NCBI GenBank assembly: GCA_944326685.1
Contig: CALVEV010000014.1
Span: forward strand, 1-64,000
Source: Candidatus Gastranaerophilales bacterium
GTDB lineage: Bacteria > Cyanobacteriota > Vampirovibrionia > Gastranaerophilales > Gastranaerophilaceae
Reading direction: 5' to 3'
Length of the DNA: 64,000 bases
Shown one piece after another: positions 47,443-57,495 of the stretch; position 1 is the first letter of the stretch; each line of letters opens with the position of its first letter. Both the position numbers and the translations under genes were made by a program. The notes beneath the pieces were generated by a model. That model searched no databases. It saw only the letters and a list, made by a program, of their open reading frames with translations, and had not been told where the DNA came from.

Positions 47443-50400
47443 ATGGCAGAAATTAACAATCTTGAAGATATAAAAACTAATTTTGAGAAAATTACTAATT
47501 TAATTAACTCAATGAGAGCTCAAGGCGTATTAAATTTTTCAGGGATGGATAAGGTATTATCAACTATAAATACAAAACTTGATAATCTTAATCTTGATGA
47601 AAATGCAGATTTAATAAAGCTTTTAATTGGTGAAGTAAAAACTAATCTTGAAGAACGTCATGGTTTTGTTGTTGCAAAATTTTCAGAGATTGAAACTGCT
47701 ATTAATAACTTATTAAAAAATAATGATGAAAATTTAAAATCATCAGAAATTCGTAAATTATTTGATGTAATAGCGACAAATTTAGCTGTATTTTCAAAAG
47801 AAGTAGTTGCTCAAAAAGATGCTTTAACAGAAATTACATTAAGATTAGAGGCATTAAGAGCCGATGATACTCAAAAAAATGAAATAATTAAGAATATTTC
47901 TACTTTAAAATTTGATATTACAAGAATAAATAACGGATTTGAGAGCATTATTTTAAATATTAATAATAATTTCAAAGATTTATCTTCAAGTTTTGATAGG
48001 CTTGCTGCAAGTAATTTAAGTGATAAATATGGAAAATCAATAGAAGATATTCATACAATATCTAACACTATACTTTCTGCAATATCAATGATTGATAAAA
48101 AGAATGAGGAATTTAACGAAAGTATAAATAGATTAGTTACAATAGGTGATTTTAATGAGTCAAAGGAACTTATACTTAATTTAATAACTAAAAATGATGA
48201 AATAAGGGATAGTCTTGATAATACAGCAGATAAAGAGTCAATAGGTCATTTAACAAATGCAATAAATACTTCAATTGGTGCTATAAATGAAGTAAAAGCT
48301 GTAATAATTAATAATTCAGATGAAAAAAGTAAACAGTTAATTTCTCAATTAGAATATTTGGAAAGTGTTGTAAGAACATCTACGGAGAATTTTGATTTCA
48401 AACAATTTAAAGCAGAATTATTAAATGTAGTTAATGATATTGGAAATGAAACAAATATAGTTTGTAATGACTTATTAGAAACAAACCAAGATTTAAAACG
48501 AATATTAACAGCCGTAAATTTAGCTGATTTTAATTCTCATTTAGCAAGATTAACTGAATCAGTGAGTCAAGTTAATAATAATATTAATGAAGTAATAGCT
48601 AATGCAACAGAGCGCGTAAGTGTTGAAAACAGAGAGTCATTATCAACTATTATTAATACATTTAACTCTCAATTAAATGAGGTTAATGAAAAATTAGATA
48701 GTTTTAAACATGAGTTTTCATCATTTGATAAAGATGATTATAATAATATAATTAATAATATTAATCATTTTACAGAGTTATCTCAAGGGATTTCATCCAA
48801 AATTGATAATAATGCAACAAATACAATTTCTACATTAGCAGATTATATTTCAGCTATAAAAAATGATTTATTAAGTATTAATACAAATATTTCATCTAGT
48901 ACTAAAGAAATAACAAATGAATTAATAGATAAAATGAATTCCTTGTTAGGTCTTTCAAGTGATTTAAAAACAGAGTTAATTTTATTAGAAGAGAATAATA
49001 CAAATAAAATTACTTCTACAATAAATGAACTTTCAGCAACAATAAGTTCTTTAAATGATCAGATTCAAAATAATACAGCTCAGCTAGATTCTAATCTAGG
49101 TAGTAAGTTAGTAAATATTGATAATGGATTGAAAGCTATCTTATCAGATATTATAGCGAACCATAATAATAATGCAGAAGAAACAATAAAAAATATTTCA
49201 CAAACATATCAACTTCTTTTAGATATCTCAAATGATGTAAAAAAACTAAATACAGACGTTGATGGTGATTTAAATACTTATATTTCAAATTTGTATGATA
49301 AAATAAATGATTTAAATACAGAACTTCCTACATTAATATTTCAAGTGACAGGTAAGATTTCAGAGATTTCAGAAACATTCCAAGCAAGGATTGATAAAGC
49401 TGATGAGAAGTTATATTCAATAGAGGCAAAAACTGATTATACTCAGTTACAACAAAATACTTTTGAGAAAATAGATGCAGTTAATTCTGATATTAAGTTT
49501 GTATTATCAAATTTATCGTTATCTATATCAGAAAATAATAGTGCTTTAATAGAACAATTAAATCATATTGATAATGATTTAAAGGAACTTTCAGGTTCAT
49601 TACACCAAAATATTGGAAATTCCAAAAATGAACTAAATGATAAATTACATTTTATCTCAGAAACAATTGATTCAATAAGAAATGAGTTATTCAATAATAC
49701 AAAATATAATGATAATAATGAATATTTAAAGAATAAATTAGAAAATATAAATAATTCAATTCAGGCAGTAACACAAGAAATAAATTCAAATATCAATGAA
49801 AATAATGATGTTTGGATTGAAAAACTTGATAATTTGGCAAACGGTATATTTGAAACAAAGAGTACAATGTTTTCTCAAATGCAGCATATAAATGAAGCTA
49901 TTAGAGATTCATTAGATATATCTGTATCAGGAATTAAAGATAATATTTCAAATATAAATAATAATATTGATAAACAATCTTCAGAAATTACTGAAAAATT
50001 AGATACTGTTTCCCAAGAGGTAAAAAATGTAACTGATAAATTAGCAAATTATTTTATAAATAATGATTCAGATTTAGTATCAAAATTTGATGAAATATCC
50101 AATAAAATTAGTGCATCAAACGATGAGAATAATGATAAAATCTATAATTTACAAGTTAAATCAGATAGAATGTTTAATGAATTTGAAAATATTAATGATA
50201 ATATTTCAAATAAATCTGATTTAATAAATTCTAATATTTCGACATCTGCAGAATTATTAAATGAAAAAATGGAAACATTATCTGCAGATTTAAAAACGGT
50301 TACAAGTGATATTGTAAATAATTTAATTTCTGAAAATGATAAAAGTATCGAAAATGCCGACAATATAAATAAAAATATTGATTATACAAGAGATGAATTA

Positions 50401-53400
50401 ATTAATAGTATTAATATTTCTAACAATCAGGTAAGTAATGAATTAACTAACATAAAATCAGATATTAATAATTTAATTAATAAATCAAATTCATATGAAA
50501 AAGATGAGGCTTTAAAAGATAGTTTAAGTTATAATATCCAAAATTTACAAGCTAATATTGCCGAAAAGTTAGATGCTGTAACTGAAAAAATATATGAAAC
50601 ATCTGAAGATTTATCAACTCAAATTCAAAATAATAACATTAATGAAAATATTGAATCTATAAAGTTTGAAATGAACTCTTTAGGTGAAAAAATAGAACAA
50701 GAAGCAGAAAATATTAATAGTAATAGTGATACTAAGATAGAGTTTGTTCATAATAATATTAACAGTACAAGAGAGCAAATATTAAGTTCTATTCAAACAA
50801 ATAATGAAAAAATCTCTGGCATTATAGATAATATAAATACTTCGTTAGCCGCAAATAATGAACTATTTAGTGAAAAAACTAATTCCTTAACATTAAATAT
50901 AAAGGATGTTCTTTCAAATTTACAATACAATTTAGAAACTGCAATAACTGATTTGAGAGATGCAAATATTAATAGTGAAGAAACGGTTATAGCAAAAATA
51001 TCTACTTTTACTGAAGATGTAAATTCTTTAGTTCAAAGACTTGAGGATTCTTCATATAATAATAAACGTGAAATAATAGATAATATAAAGTATATTTCTA
51101 ATACAATTTCGACAATTACAGATGAATATAAGTCTGTATTAGAAGATTCTATTAATAATGTTGAATCAAAAATCTCTTTAATTCCTCAAAAAATTGATTT
51201 TACAGAACAATCAATTATTAATAAAATAGAGGAAATAAAAGATGTACAAATAGATAAATTTTCTGAAACATATGTTAATTTAAATGAAATCAAAGAAAAA
51301 ATCAATGAAAAAGCAAATAGTTTTCACGATAATTTAAATTATAAATATGAAAAATTTAATGAGCAAATAGAACAGTATTTTAATCAGATAAATAATATAG
51401 ATGCAACCAATGTTCAAAAATTGCAATTAATTATTGATTTAATAAACGAACATTTAGGTGGATTAAAGGAAATAAACAATTTTATTTCTGATAAATTAAA
51501 AGAAGAGTTTGTTGAAATAAAACCTTTATTTGAAAATTTAAGTTTATTGATAAATGACAGTAGTTCAACAATAAGTAATGATTTAACAAATCAAATAAAC
51601 TCAATAGAAATAAAATTAGGACAAATTAATGATAAACAGAATTCTAATAACCAAGAATTAATACAGCAAGTTATAAATGTAATAGAAGAAATGAAATATT
51701 ATGCAGAAGCAAAGGCTAATTCTGCAAATTTATCATTAGATAATATCCAACATATTCAAGATGATATTGCTAAACAACTTGATAATGTGAATAATGTAAT
51801 AATTGATAATTTCAAAAATTCTGAAGATAATAGATCTGAACATTGTCAAAATATTATAGATAATATTAACGCAATAAAAGATATTATTGTTTCTAATAAA
51901 TATGATGAAGAATTTAATTCATTGAATGGTATTCTTAAAAATTTACTTCAAGAAACAACTAAAATAAGTAATAATGTTTTATCAGAAGAATATTTTGAAA
52001 ATTTCAAAAATGTAATATTTGAAATTCAAAATGGTTTAAAAGATTTTATAAGTGATAACTCAATAAATAAGAGTGATTTAATTATTAATGAAATTTCAAA
52101 ACGAATTGATAATATATATGATGTATTAAATCAAAAAATTGAATCTCAAGATTATTCAATATCAAATAATTTTGATTTTATAAAAGATAAGATTGATAGT
52201 GCTAATTCAAAAATATATGATATTTTAAATTCTCTGGAAAATGGTTTTGCAAATAATAATGAGAATTTAGAAAATATTAAGCAGGATATATTAAATTATT
52301 CTCAAGATTTTCAATCTATAACTTCAAGAATAAATGAAATTTTTGAAAAACAAGAAGGATTTGATACTCTCAGAGAAAACAGTAATAGAATTCTAAATAA
52401 TTTGAATACTATTCAATCAAGTATAAATTCTACAAATTCTATTCAAATAGAAGAAATAAGAAAAGAGTTTGAAGTAGTATCAAATTTATTATCAGTAAAT
52501 ACAGCTGAAATCAAGGATATTTTAAATAATAAAGATGATATTGAAAGCTTACAACATAAAGCAAGTAATATATTAGGAAAATTAAATGCCTTAGAAGGCA
52601 ATATCAACTCATCTAATCTATCTCAAATAGAAGAAATAAGAAAAGAGTTTGAAGTAGTATCAAATTTATTATCAGTAAATACAGCTGAAATCAAAGATAT
52701 TTTAAATAATAAAGATGATATTGAAAATTTAAAAAATAAATCAAATGCAATAATTAATAGATTAAATGCTTTTGAAGCAAATATAAATACAATAAATTTA
52801 ACTCAAATAGAAGAAATAAGAGCCGAATTTGAAAGTATTTCAAATTTATTGAATACAAATGTAACAGAAATAAAAGATATTCTAAATAATAAAGATGAAT
52901 TTGATAATATTAATAATAAAATTCAGTCTTTACAAGCAGAATTAAAAAAAGTAGATTCAAATATTGATGAAGATATAACGCATCAAATTTCGATAATAAA
53001 AGATGAATTTATATCTCTATCAACAGCAGTGTTTACAAATACCGATAGAATTACTAATTTAGCCAAAGATAATTTATCTAAAATTGAAGGTAAATTTGAA
53101 TATATAGCATCTTTAATTTCAGATTTTCAAAATGAACTAAAACAAGATAATACAACTGCTTTAGAAACTATTAAAAATGAATTTGAAAGATTAGATTCCA
53201 TTGATAATAAACTTGATAAAATTGATTTTACAACTACCAATAATGAAAACGCAGACAAATTAATTTTATCAAATATAAAATCAATCGAACAAAAGCTTGA
53301 AGCAATTGGTATTGATGTTGATGAATTAACTAAAAATACATTAGAAGATGAAGTTGCAAAAATAAAAAGTATAATACAAGAACAACGCGAACGGATTAAT

Positions 53401-54894
53401 ATTTTAAGTACTGTAGATGATATTAAAGAGATTCCTAGAATAGAAGATTTCAGTAATGTATTAAATCAAAATCTAATTAATTTATTAAATGATTTTAATA
53501 AGAAAATAGATGAATCTTCAAATAAAGAGATAATTGCAACTCAATTATCAGAATTAAAATCAGATATAATATCTCATACAATAAAAATTCTTGATCAAAT
53601 ATCTTTTGAAGTTGAACAAGGTGAAATAATTGATTACATACAAGAAAAGTCAAACGGTCTTAATTCATCATTAAAAGATATACAATCAGAAATTATTTCT
53701 AAGTTAGAAATACAAAAAGAAGAATTACTATCTAAACTTGTATTATCTCAAGATATAAAATCTGAATTTGATAATTTACATCAAAAGTTAGATGATTTAT
53801 CAGATAATTATGAATTAAATAAGGGATTTGAAAATATTCATTCAAAACTTGATTTTATTGTAGATAATTCGATTTTAAAAAGTTTCGAAGATGTTCAATC
53901 AAGGATTGATTATGTAGTAGATAATACTATAGAAAAAGGTTTTGAAGATGTAAAAAACCATATTGAGTCAGTTCGAGATAATACAATAAAGAAAGAGTTT
54001 GATGATGTAAAAAATCAATTGGAAACAGTTGCAAATAATGATGATTTACAAAAAGAATTTGCAGAAGTAAAAAAACATCTTTTAACAATTCAATCAGGCG
54101 ATTCTAAAGCGGATTATACATATAGTTTACAAGATGTAGAATCAGATATTGCCAAATTAAGAATTGCAATGAAGGAACTTCAAGAAGTTTCTACAGATGA
54201 AGAGTTAGATGATATAAGAAAAAAAGTTGATGATATTGTTCTTGTTGTAGAAAATATTAAAAATCAAATAGCTCAAGCTGATATAAGTGAAGTATCTTCA
54301 AGTATTGCAAAAATGAATGAAGATATTGTTAGTATAAGTACAAGGACAAATAAATTATTATTAACATCAGAAAATTCATCAAATTTATTAAAAGAACATT
54401 TAGAAAGTTTTCGATTAGTTATTGATGATTTAGATGTAAGAACAAGAGAGCTTATTGAAAATAGTAATATGAGCCATGTAGAAGCATCTATATCTAGAAT
54501 AGAAAAAACATTAGCTGATAATAAAGATTACAATAGTATTGTAAATCAATCATTATTATCTATAGCTGAGTGGGTTGATTGTGCGGGTTCAACATTAACA
54601 TCAATTACTAAGAAATTAGAGAAATTAGATGATATTGAAGATGTAAAAGGAATGATTCGTAGTATAGAAATGCCTACACAGTTTGATTATTCAGTATTTA
54701 GTAATATAGAAGAAAAATTTAATGAACAACAAAATAGAATTAATTCATTAGAAGATAAATTAAATCGTTTAACAGAATTAGTTGAAGCAAATGATAATAG
54801 TCAAATAACTAAAAAAATAACAAGTGTAGATAAGCAATTAGCAAAATTAAATAAAAGTATTGAAAGATTAACATCATATGTTGACGAAGAATAA
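47443..54894 (+). CDS. Giant coiled-coil protein, 2,483 residues
   Basis: A very long alpha-helical protein without signal peptide, membrane segment or recognised domain. Composition is dominated by Asn, Ile, Asp, Lys, Glu and Ser, with heptad-like spacing throughout (LDNINNSI, IDNNIKDSL-like units), so it likely forms long rods. Near residues 1667-1800 a 60-residue unit (IEEIRKEFEVVSNLLSV...KDILNNKDD) repeats three times; near 2127-2215 a 19-20-residue unit (FEDVKNHIESVRDNTIKKE) repeats about five times. The ATG follows AGGACG by about 5 nt, after a 9-codon upstream frame. Its 3' end overlaps glcD by 17 nt. Structural role inferred. Confidence 0.85.
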   Translation: MAEINNLEDIKTNFEKITNLINSMRAQGVLNFSGMDKVLSTINTKLDNLNLDENADLIKLLIGEVKTNLEERHGFVVAKFSEIETAINNLLKNNDENLKSSEIRKLFDVIATNLAVFSKEVVAQKDALTEITLRLEALRADDTQKNEIIKNISTLKFDITRINNGFESIILNINNNFKDLSSSFDRLAASNLSDKYGKSIEDIHTISNTILSAISMIDKKNEEFNESINRLVTIGDFNESKELILNLITKNDEIRDSLDNTADKESIGHLTNAINTSIGAINEVKAVIINNSDEKSKQLISQLEYLESVVRTSTENFDFKQFKAELLNVVNDIGNETNIVCNDLLETNQDLKRILTAVNLADFNSHLARLTESVSQVNNNINEVIANATERVSVENRESLSTIINTFNSQLNEVNEKLDSFKHEFSSFDKDDYNNIINNINHFTELSQGISSKIDNNATNTISTLADYISAIKNDLLSINTNISSSTKEITNELIDKMNSLLGLSSDLKTELILLEENNTNKITSTINELSATISSLNDQIQNNTAQLDSNLGSKLVNIDNGLKAILSDIIANHNNNAEETIKNISQTYQLLLDISNDVKKLNTDVDGDLNTYISNLYDKINDLNTELPTLIFQVTGKISEISETFQARIDKADEKLYSIEAKTDYTQLQQNTFEKIDAVNSDIKFVLSNLSLSISENNSALIEQLNHIDNDLKELSGSLHQNIGNSKNELNDKLHFISETIDSIRNELFNNTKYNDNNEYLKNKLENINNSIQAVTQEINSNINENNDVWIEKLDNLANGIFETKSTMFSQMQHINEAIRDSLDISVSGIKDNISNINNNIDKQSSEITEKLDTVSQEVKNVTDKLANYFINNDSDLVSKFDEISNKISASNDENNDKIYNLQVKSDRMFNEFENINDNISNKSDLINSNISTSAELLNEKMETLSADLKTVTSDIVNNLISENDKSIENADNINKNIDYTRDELINSINISNNQVSNELTNIKSDINNLINKSNSYEKDEALKDSLSYNIQNLQANIAEKLDAVTEKIYETSEDLSTQIQNNNINENIESIKFEMNSLGEKIEQEAENINSNSDTKIEFVHNNINSTREQILSSIQTNNEKISGIIDNINTSLAANNELFSEKTNSLTLNIKDVLSNLQYNLETAITDLRDANINSEETVIAKISTFTEDVNSLVQRLEDSSYNNKREIIDNIKYISNTISTITDEYKSVLEDSINNVESKISLIPQKIDFTEQSIINKIEEIKDVQIDKFSETYVNLNEIKEKINEKANSFHDNLNYKYEKFNEQIEQYFNQINNIDATNVQKLQLIIDLINEHLGGLKEINNFISDKLKEEFVEIKPLFENLSLLINDSSSTISNDLTNQINSIEIKLGQINDKQNSNNQELIQQVINVIEEMKYYAEAKANSANLSLDNIQHIQDDIAKQLDNVNNVIIDNFKNSEDNRSEHCQNIIDNINAIKDIIVSNKYDEEFNSLNGILKNLLQETTKISNNVLSEEYFENFKNVIFEIQNGLKDFISDNSINKSDLIINEISKRIDNIYDVLNQKIESQDYSISNNFDFIKDKIDSANSKIYDILNSLENGFANNNENLENIKQDILNYSQDFQSITSRINEIFEKQEGFDTLRENSNRILNNLNTIQSSINSTNSIQIEEIRKEFEVVSNLLSVNTAEIKDILNNKDDIESLQHKASNILGKLNALEGNINSSNLSQIEEIRKEFEVVSNLLSVNTAEIKDILNNKDDIENLKNKSNAIINRLNAFEANINTINLTQIEEIRAEFESISNLLNTNVTEIKDILNNKDEFDNINNKIQSLQAELKKVDSNIDEDITHQISIIKDEFISLSTAVFTNTDRITNLAKDNLSKIEGKFEYIASLISDFQNELKQDNTTALETIKNEFERLDSIDNKLDKIDFTTTNNENADKLILSNIKSIEQKLEAIGIDVDELTKNTLEDEVAKIKSIIQEQRERINILSTVDDIKEIPRIEDFSNVLNQNLINLLNDFNKKIDESSNKEIIATQLSELKSDIISHTIKILDQISFEVEQGEIIDYIQEKSNGLNSSLKDIQSEIISKLEIQKEELLSKLVLSQDIKSEFDNLHQKLDDLSDNYELNKGFENIHSKLDFIVDNSILKSFEDVQSRIDYVVDNTIEKGFEDVKNHIESVRDNTIKKEFDDVKNQLETVANNDDLQKEFAEVKKHLLTIQSGDSKADYTYSLQDVESDIAKLRIAMKELQEVSTDEELDDIRKKVDDIVLVVENIKNQIAQADISEVSSSIAKMNEDIVSISTRTNKLLLTSENSSNLLKEHLESFRLVIDDLDVRTRELIENSNMSHVEASISRIEKTLADNKDYNSIVNQSLLSIAEWVDCAGSTLTSITKKLEKLDDIEDVKGMIRSIEMPTQFDYSVFSNIEEKFNEQQNRINSLEDKLNRLTELVEANDNSQITKKITSVDKQLAKLNKSIERLTSYVDEE
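52441..52908 (+). repeat. Tandem 180-bp repeats inside the coiled-coil gene
   Basis: Three in-frame units start near 52441, 52621 and 52801. The first two share about 105 nearly identical bases; the third is more diverged. A recent in-frame duplication. Confidence 0.8.
53821..54086 (+). repeat. Short in-frame tandem repeats in the coiled-coil gene
   Basis: Period about 57-60 bases, coding about five units of F-E-D-V-x-x-x-I-D-x-V-x-D-N-T-I. Diverged at DNA level, clear in protein. Confidence 0.7.
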
Positions 54895-56263
54895 AATAAC
54901 AGCAGAATTAAGTAAAATTTTACCAAAAGATAATATTCTATCGACTTTGGAAGAGTGTTATGTATATTCTCAAGATGGAACAAATACAAGAACTTCTGAT
55001 AAATTACCAGATATTGTTATTTTTCCTGAAACAATTGAAGAAATCCAAAAAATAATGCGTTTTGCAAATAATAATAATATTCCCGTTACAGGGCGAGGTG
55101 CAGGTACTAATTTAATCGGTGCTTGTCTTCCAGATTTTGGTGGAATAGTAATGAATTTTTCTAAAATGAATAAGATTTTAGAAATTAATAAAACCGATAT
55201 GACTGCAGTTGTTCAGCCTGGAGTTGTGATTGGAGACTTGCAAAAAGAGCTTGATAAGGTTGGTTTATTTTTTCCGCCTGATCCTTCAAACTTAAGAGTT
55301 TCGACAATAGGTGGAGCAATAGCTCAATCTGCAGGTGGGCCTAAAACTTTTAAGTATGGAACTACTAAAGATTATATTTTAGGCTTAAAAATTGTTCTTG
55401 CAGATGGTTCATTAATGACAACAGGTGGTAATACAATAAAGAATGCTACAGGTTATCCGTTAACCCAGTTATTTATTGGAAGTGAAGGAACTTTAGGTAT
55501 TGTTGTTGAAGCAAATTTAAAGTTAATCCCAAAACCAGAATCTGTAAGAGTAATGTTGGCTTATTTTGATAATATTAAAGACGCAACATTATCAGTTAAT
55601 AACATAATTGATTCTAAAATATTTCCGTCAACTATTGATTTTATGGATAAAAATTCAATAACTACTGTTGAGAAATTTTATCCAGCTAATTTAAAAACAG
55701 ATAAAGAAGCAGCTTTAATAATAGAAATTGATGGTTCAAAAGATTCTGTAAAAACAGATGGAGATAAATTGAAAGATATTTTACTCTCATCAAATGCTAC
55801 AGATGTAACTATATCTAACACAGAAGAAGAATATGAAAAAATATGGACTGCTCGTCGTTCTTCATTTGCAGCAGCTGCAAAATTAAGACCTGATGTTGTT
55901 ACAGATGATGTAATTGTACCGCGATCAAAACTTCCTGAATTGATAAAAGGGATAAATGAAATTTGTAGTAAGTATAATTTAGAAACTTGTGTTGTAGGAC
56001 ATGTAGGCGATGGAAATGTTCATCCTCAAATTGCTCTTAATCTTGAAAATCAAAATGAATATAATAATTATATTGAAGCTAAAAAAGAAATATATAATTT
56101 AACTATAGCTCTTGGAGGTACATTATCTGCAGAACATGGAATCGGTGCTGAAAAGAAACAATATTTACCTATGGCAATAGATAATACAGCTTTAGAATAT
56201 ATGAAAAAAATTAAATATATATTTGACCCTAAAAATATATTAAATCCAAATAAAATATTTTAA
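54878..56263 (+). CDS. glcD: FAD-linked 2-hydroxy acid oxidase, GlcD/D-lactate dehydrogenase type
   Basis: 461 residues: FAD-binding PCMH domain (VTGRGAGTNLIGACLP; STIGGAIAQSAGGPKTFKYG) and C-terminal FAD oxidase domain with VVGHVGDGNVHPQI and AEHGIGAEKK. It oxidises glycolate, D-lactate or another 2-hydroxy acid; no iron-sulfur subunit gene (glcF) or electron-transfer flavoprotein gene lies beside it. The start is inside the coiled-coil gene (17 nt). Confidence 0.88.
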   Translation: MLTKNKITAELSKILPKDNILSTLEECYVYSQDGTNTRTSDKLPDIVIFPETIEEIQKIMRFANNNNIPVTGRGAGTNLIGACLPDFGGIVMNFSKMNKILEINKTDMTAVVQPGVVIGDLQKELDKVGLFFPPDPSNLRVSTIGGAIAQSAGGPKTFKYGTTKDYILGLKIVLADGSLMTTGGNTIKNATGYPLTQLFIGSEGTLGIVVEANLKLIPKPESVRVMLAYFDNIKDATLSVNNIIDSKIFPSTIDFMDKNSITTVEKFYPANLKTDKEAALIIEIDGSKDSVKTDGDKLKDILLSSNATDVTISNTEEEYEKIWTARRSSFAAAAKLRPDVVTDDVIVPRSKLPELIKGINEICSKYNLETCVVGHVGDGNVHPQIALNLENQNEYNNYIEAKKEIYNLTIALGGTLSAEHGIGAEKKQYLPMAIDNTALEYMKKIKYIFDPKNILNPNKIF

Positions 56264-56336
56264 ATATTAAAAAGTTGCATTTCTTATAAATACTGATATA
56301 ATAAGACGATAGAGGTATATTCAGGGGAGAAATTAA

Positions 56337-56651
56337 ATGGATTTGATATTAATATATTGTACTGTGCCAAATGCAAAAATTGCAAAAGAAATGGCAAATT
56401 TAATTGTAAAACATCGTTTGGCTGCTTGTGTAAGTATAACTGATAAGGTGGAATCTATTTTCTCTTGGGATGGTGAGTTATGTAAGGAGAAGGAACTATT
56501 ATTATCTATAAAAACAGTTAGAAGCAATTTTGAAAAAATAAATGCTTTAATTAATGATATGCATCCTTATAATGTTCCAGAGGTAATTGCTGTGCCTGTA
56601 ATTAACTGTAGTGAAGACTATATGCAATGGATTGTACACGAAACAAAATAA
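56337..56651 (+). CDS. cutA: Divalent-cation tolerance protein CutA
   Basis: 104-residue trimeric CutA1-type protein: YCTVPNAKIAKEMANLIV, HRLAACVSITDKVESIFSW and EVIAVPV are family motifs. Linked to copper tolerance, though its exact role is uncertain. GGGGAG precedes the ATG, and TATAAT lies about 40 bases upstream. Its 3' end overlaps the zincin gene by 25 nt. Confidence 0.93.
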   Translation: MDLILIYCTVPNAKIAKEMANLIVKHRLAACVSITDKVESIFSWDGELCKEKELLLSIKTVRSNFEKINALINDMHPYNVPEVIAVPVINCSEDYMQWIVHETK

Positions 56652-57439
56652 ATGATTTAAAAAAACAAATAATTGATTTCTTTGTATCTTTAGGAATTGA
56701 TGTTCATACATCTACCAAAGCGCTTGGTCATCAAGGTTTTTTTAGGGTGAATAGAATTGATATATCTCGAGATATTAGTGAGAATAGAATAATTCCAACA
56801 TTATTACATGAATTTTCTCATTTTATTACTTTCAAACTAAAAGCTAAGTGTACTGATTTTATACCTATTTTTAAATGTAATGATAATTATATTTACGATG
56901 AATTAATAAAAATAACTAATTTTGTTGATGAAAATTCCACTCTAGAAAAATTATATATACAAAAAGATAATATTAAAAATACAATAAAATACCACGAAAA
57001 AATTATTAAAACTAAATATCCAGAATTTAAACGGAATGAAAAATTTAAACCATTTCTAAAACATACAAAAAATTCAAATGCAAAATATCTATTAAAACAT
57101 GATGCAATAAAAGTTTTGCATTGGTTTACATATAAAACATATTCAATAATTAATATAGAAAATGAGTTTCCCGATATGCCTGAAGAATTTATTTCTTATT
57201 TAAAGCTAAAATCTTGTCAAAGAAAGCAATCATCAATTTCTCGTAAAATAAACAAGTTAAATAAATATTATAATACTCCAACGGAGCTTTTTGCTCGATT
57301 TATTGAAGGGTTATATTTGGATAAAGAAAAAGTTATGGCTATCGCACCAAGAACTTATACCTTGTTTAAAGGTTTGTATGAATCAGGTTATTATAAACAT
57401 TTAAATAAATTATTTGAAATTGTAAATATAAATATATAA
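56627..57439 (+). CDS. HExxH metallopeptidase-like protein
   Basis: 270 residues. HEFSH at 61-65 is a zincin zinc-binding motif (HExxH), and Glu220 in TPTELFARFIEG is a candidate third ligand, as in some phage and polyvalent-protein zincins. The middle is Lys-rich and helical. No signal peptide: probably cytoplasmic. It starts inside cutA in another frame, so translation is coupled. Substrate unknown. Confidence 0.7.
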   Translation: MDCTRNKINDLKKQIIDFFVSLGIDVHTSTKALGHQGFFRVNRIDISRDISENRIIPTLLHEFSHFITFKLKAKCTDFIPIFKCNDNYIYDELIKITNFVDENSTLEKLYIQKDNIKNTIKYHEKIIKTKYPEFKRNEKFKPFLKHTKNSNAKYLLKHDAIKVLHWFTYKTYSIINIENEFPDMPEEFISYLKLKSCQRKQSSISRKINKLNKYYNTPTELFARFIEGLYLDKEKVMAIAPRTYTLFKGLYESGYYKHLNKLFEIVNINI

Positions 57440-57495
57440 AATGGCAATTTTTTTTATAAATATGTTTTATATAGATAAGAAGTGTGTGAATAACT

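Noticed and set aside
52441..52908. CRISPR-like array of 180-bp repeats
   Set aside because: The repeats are in frame inside a coding gene, too long and without unique spacers.
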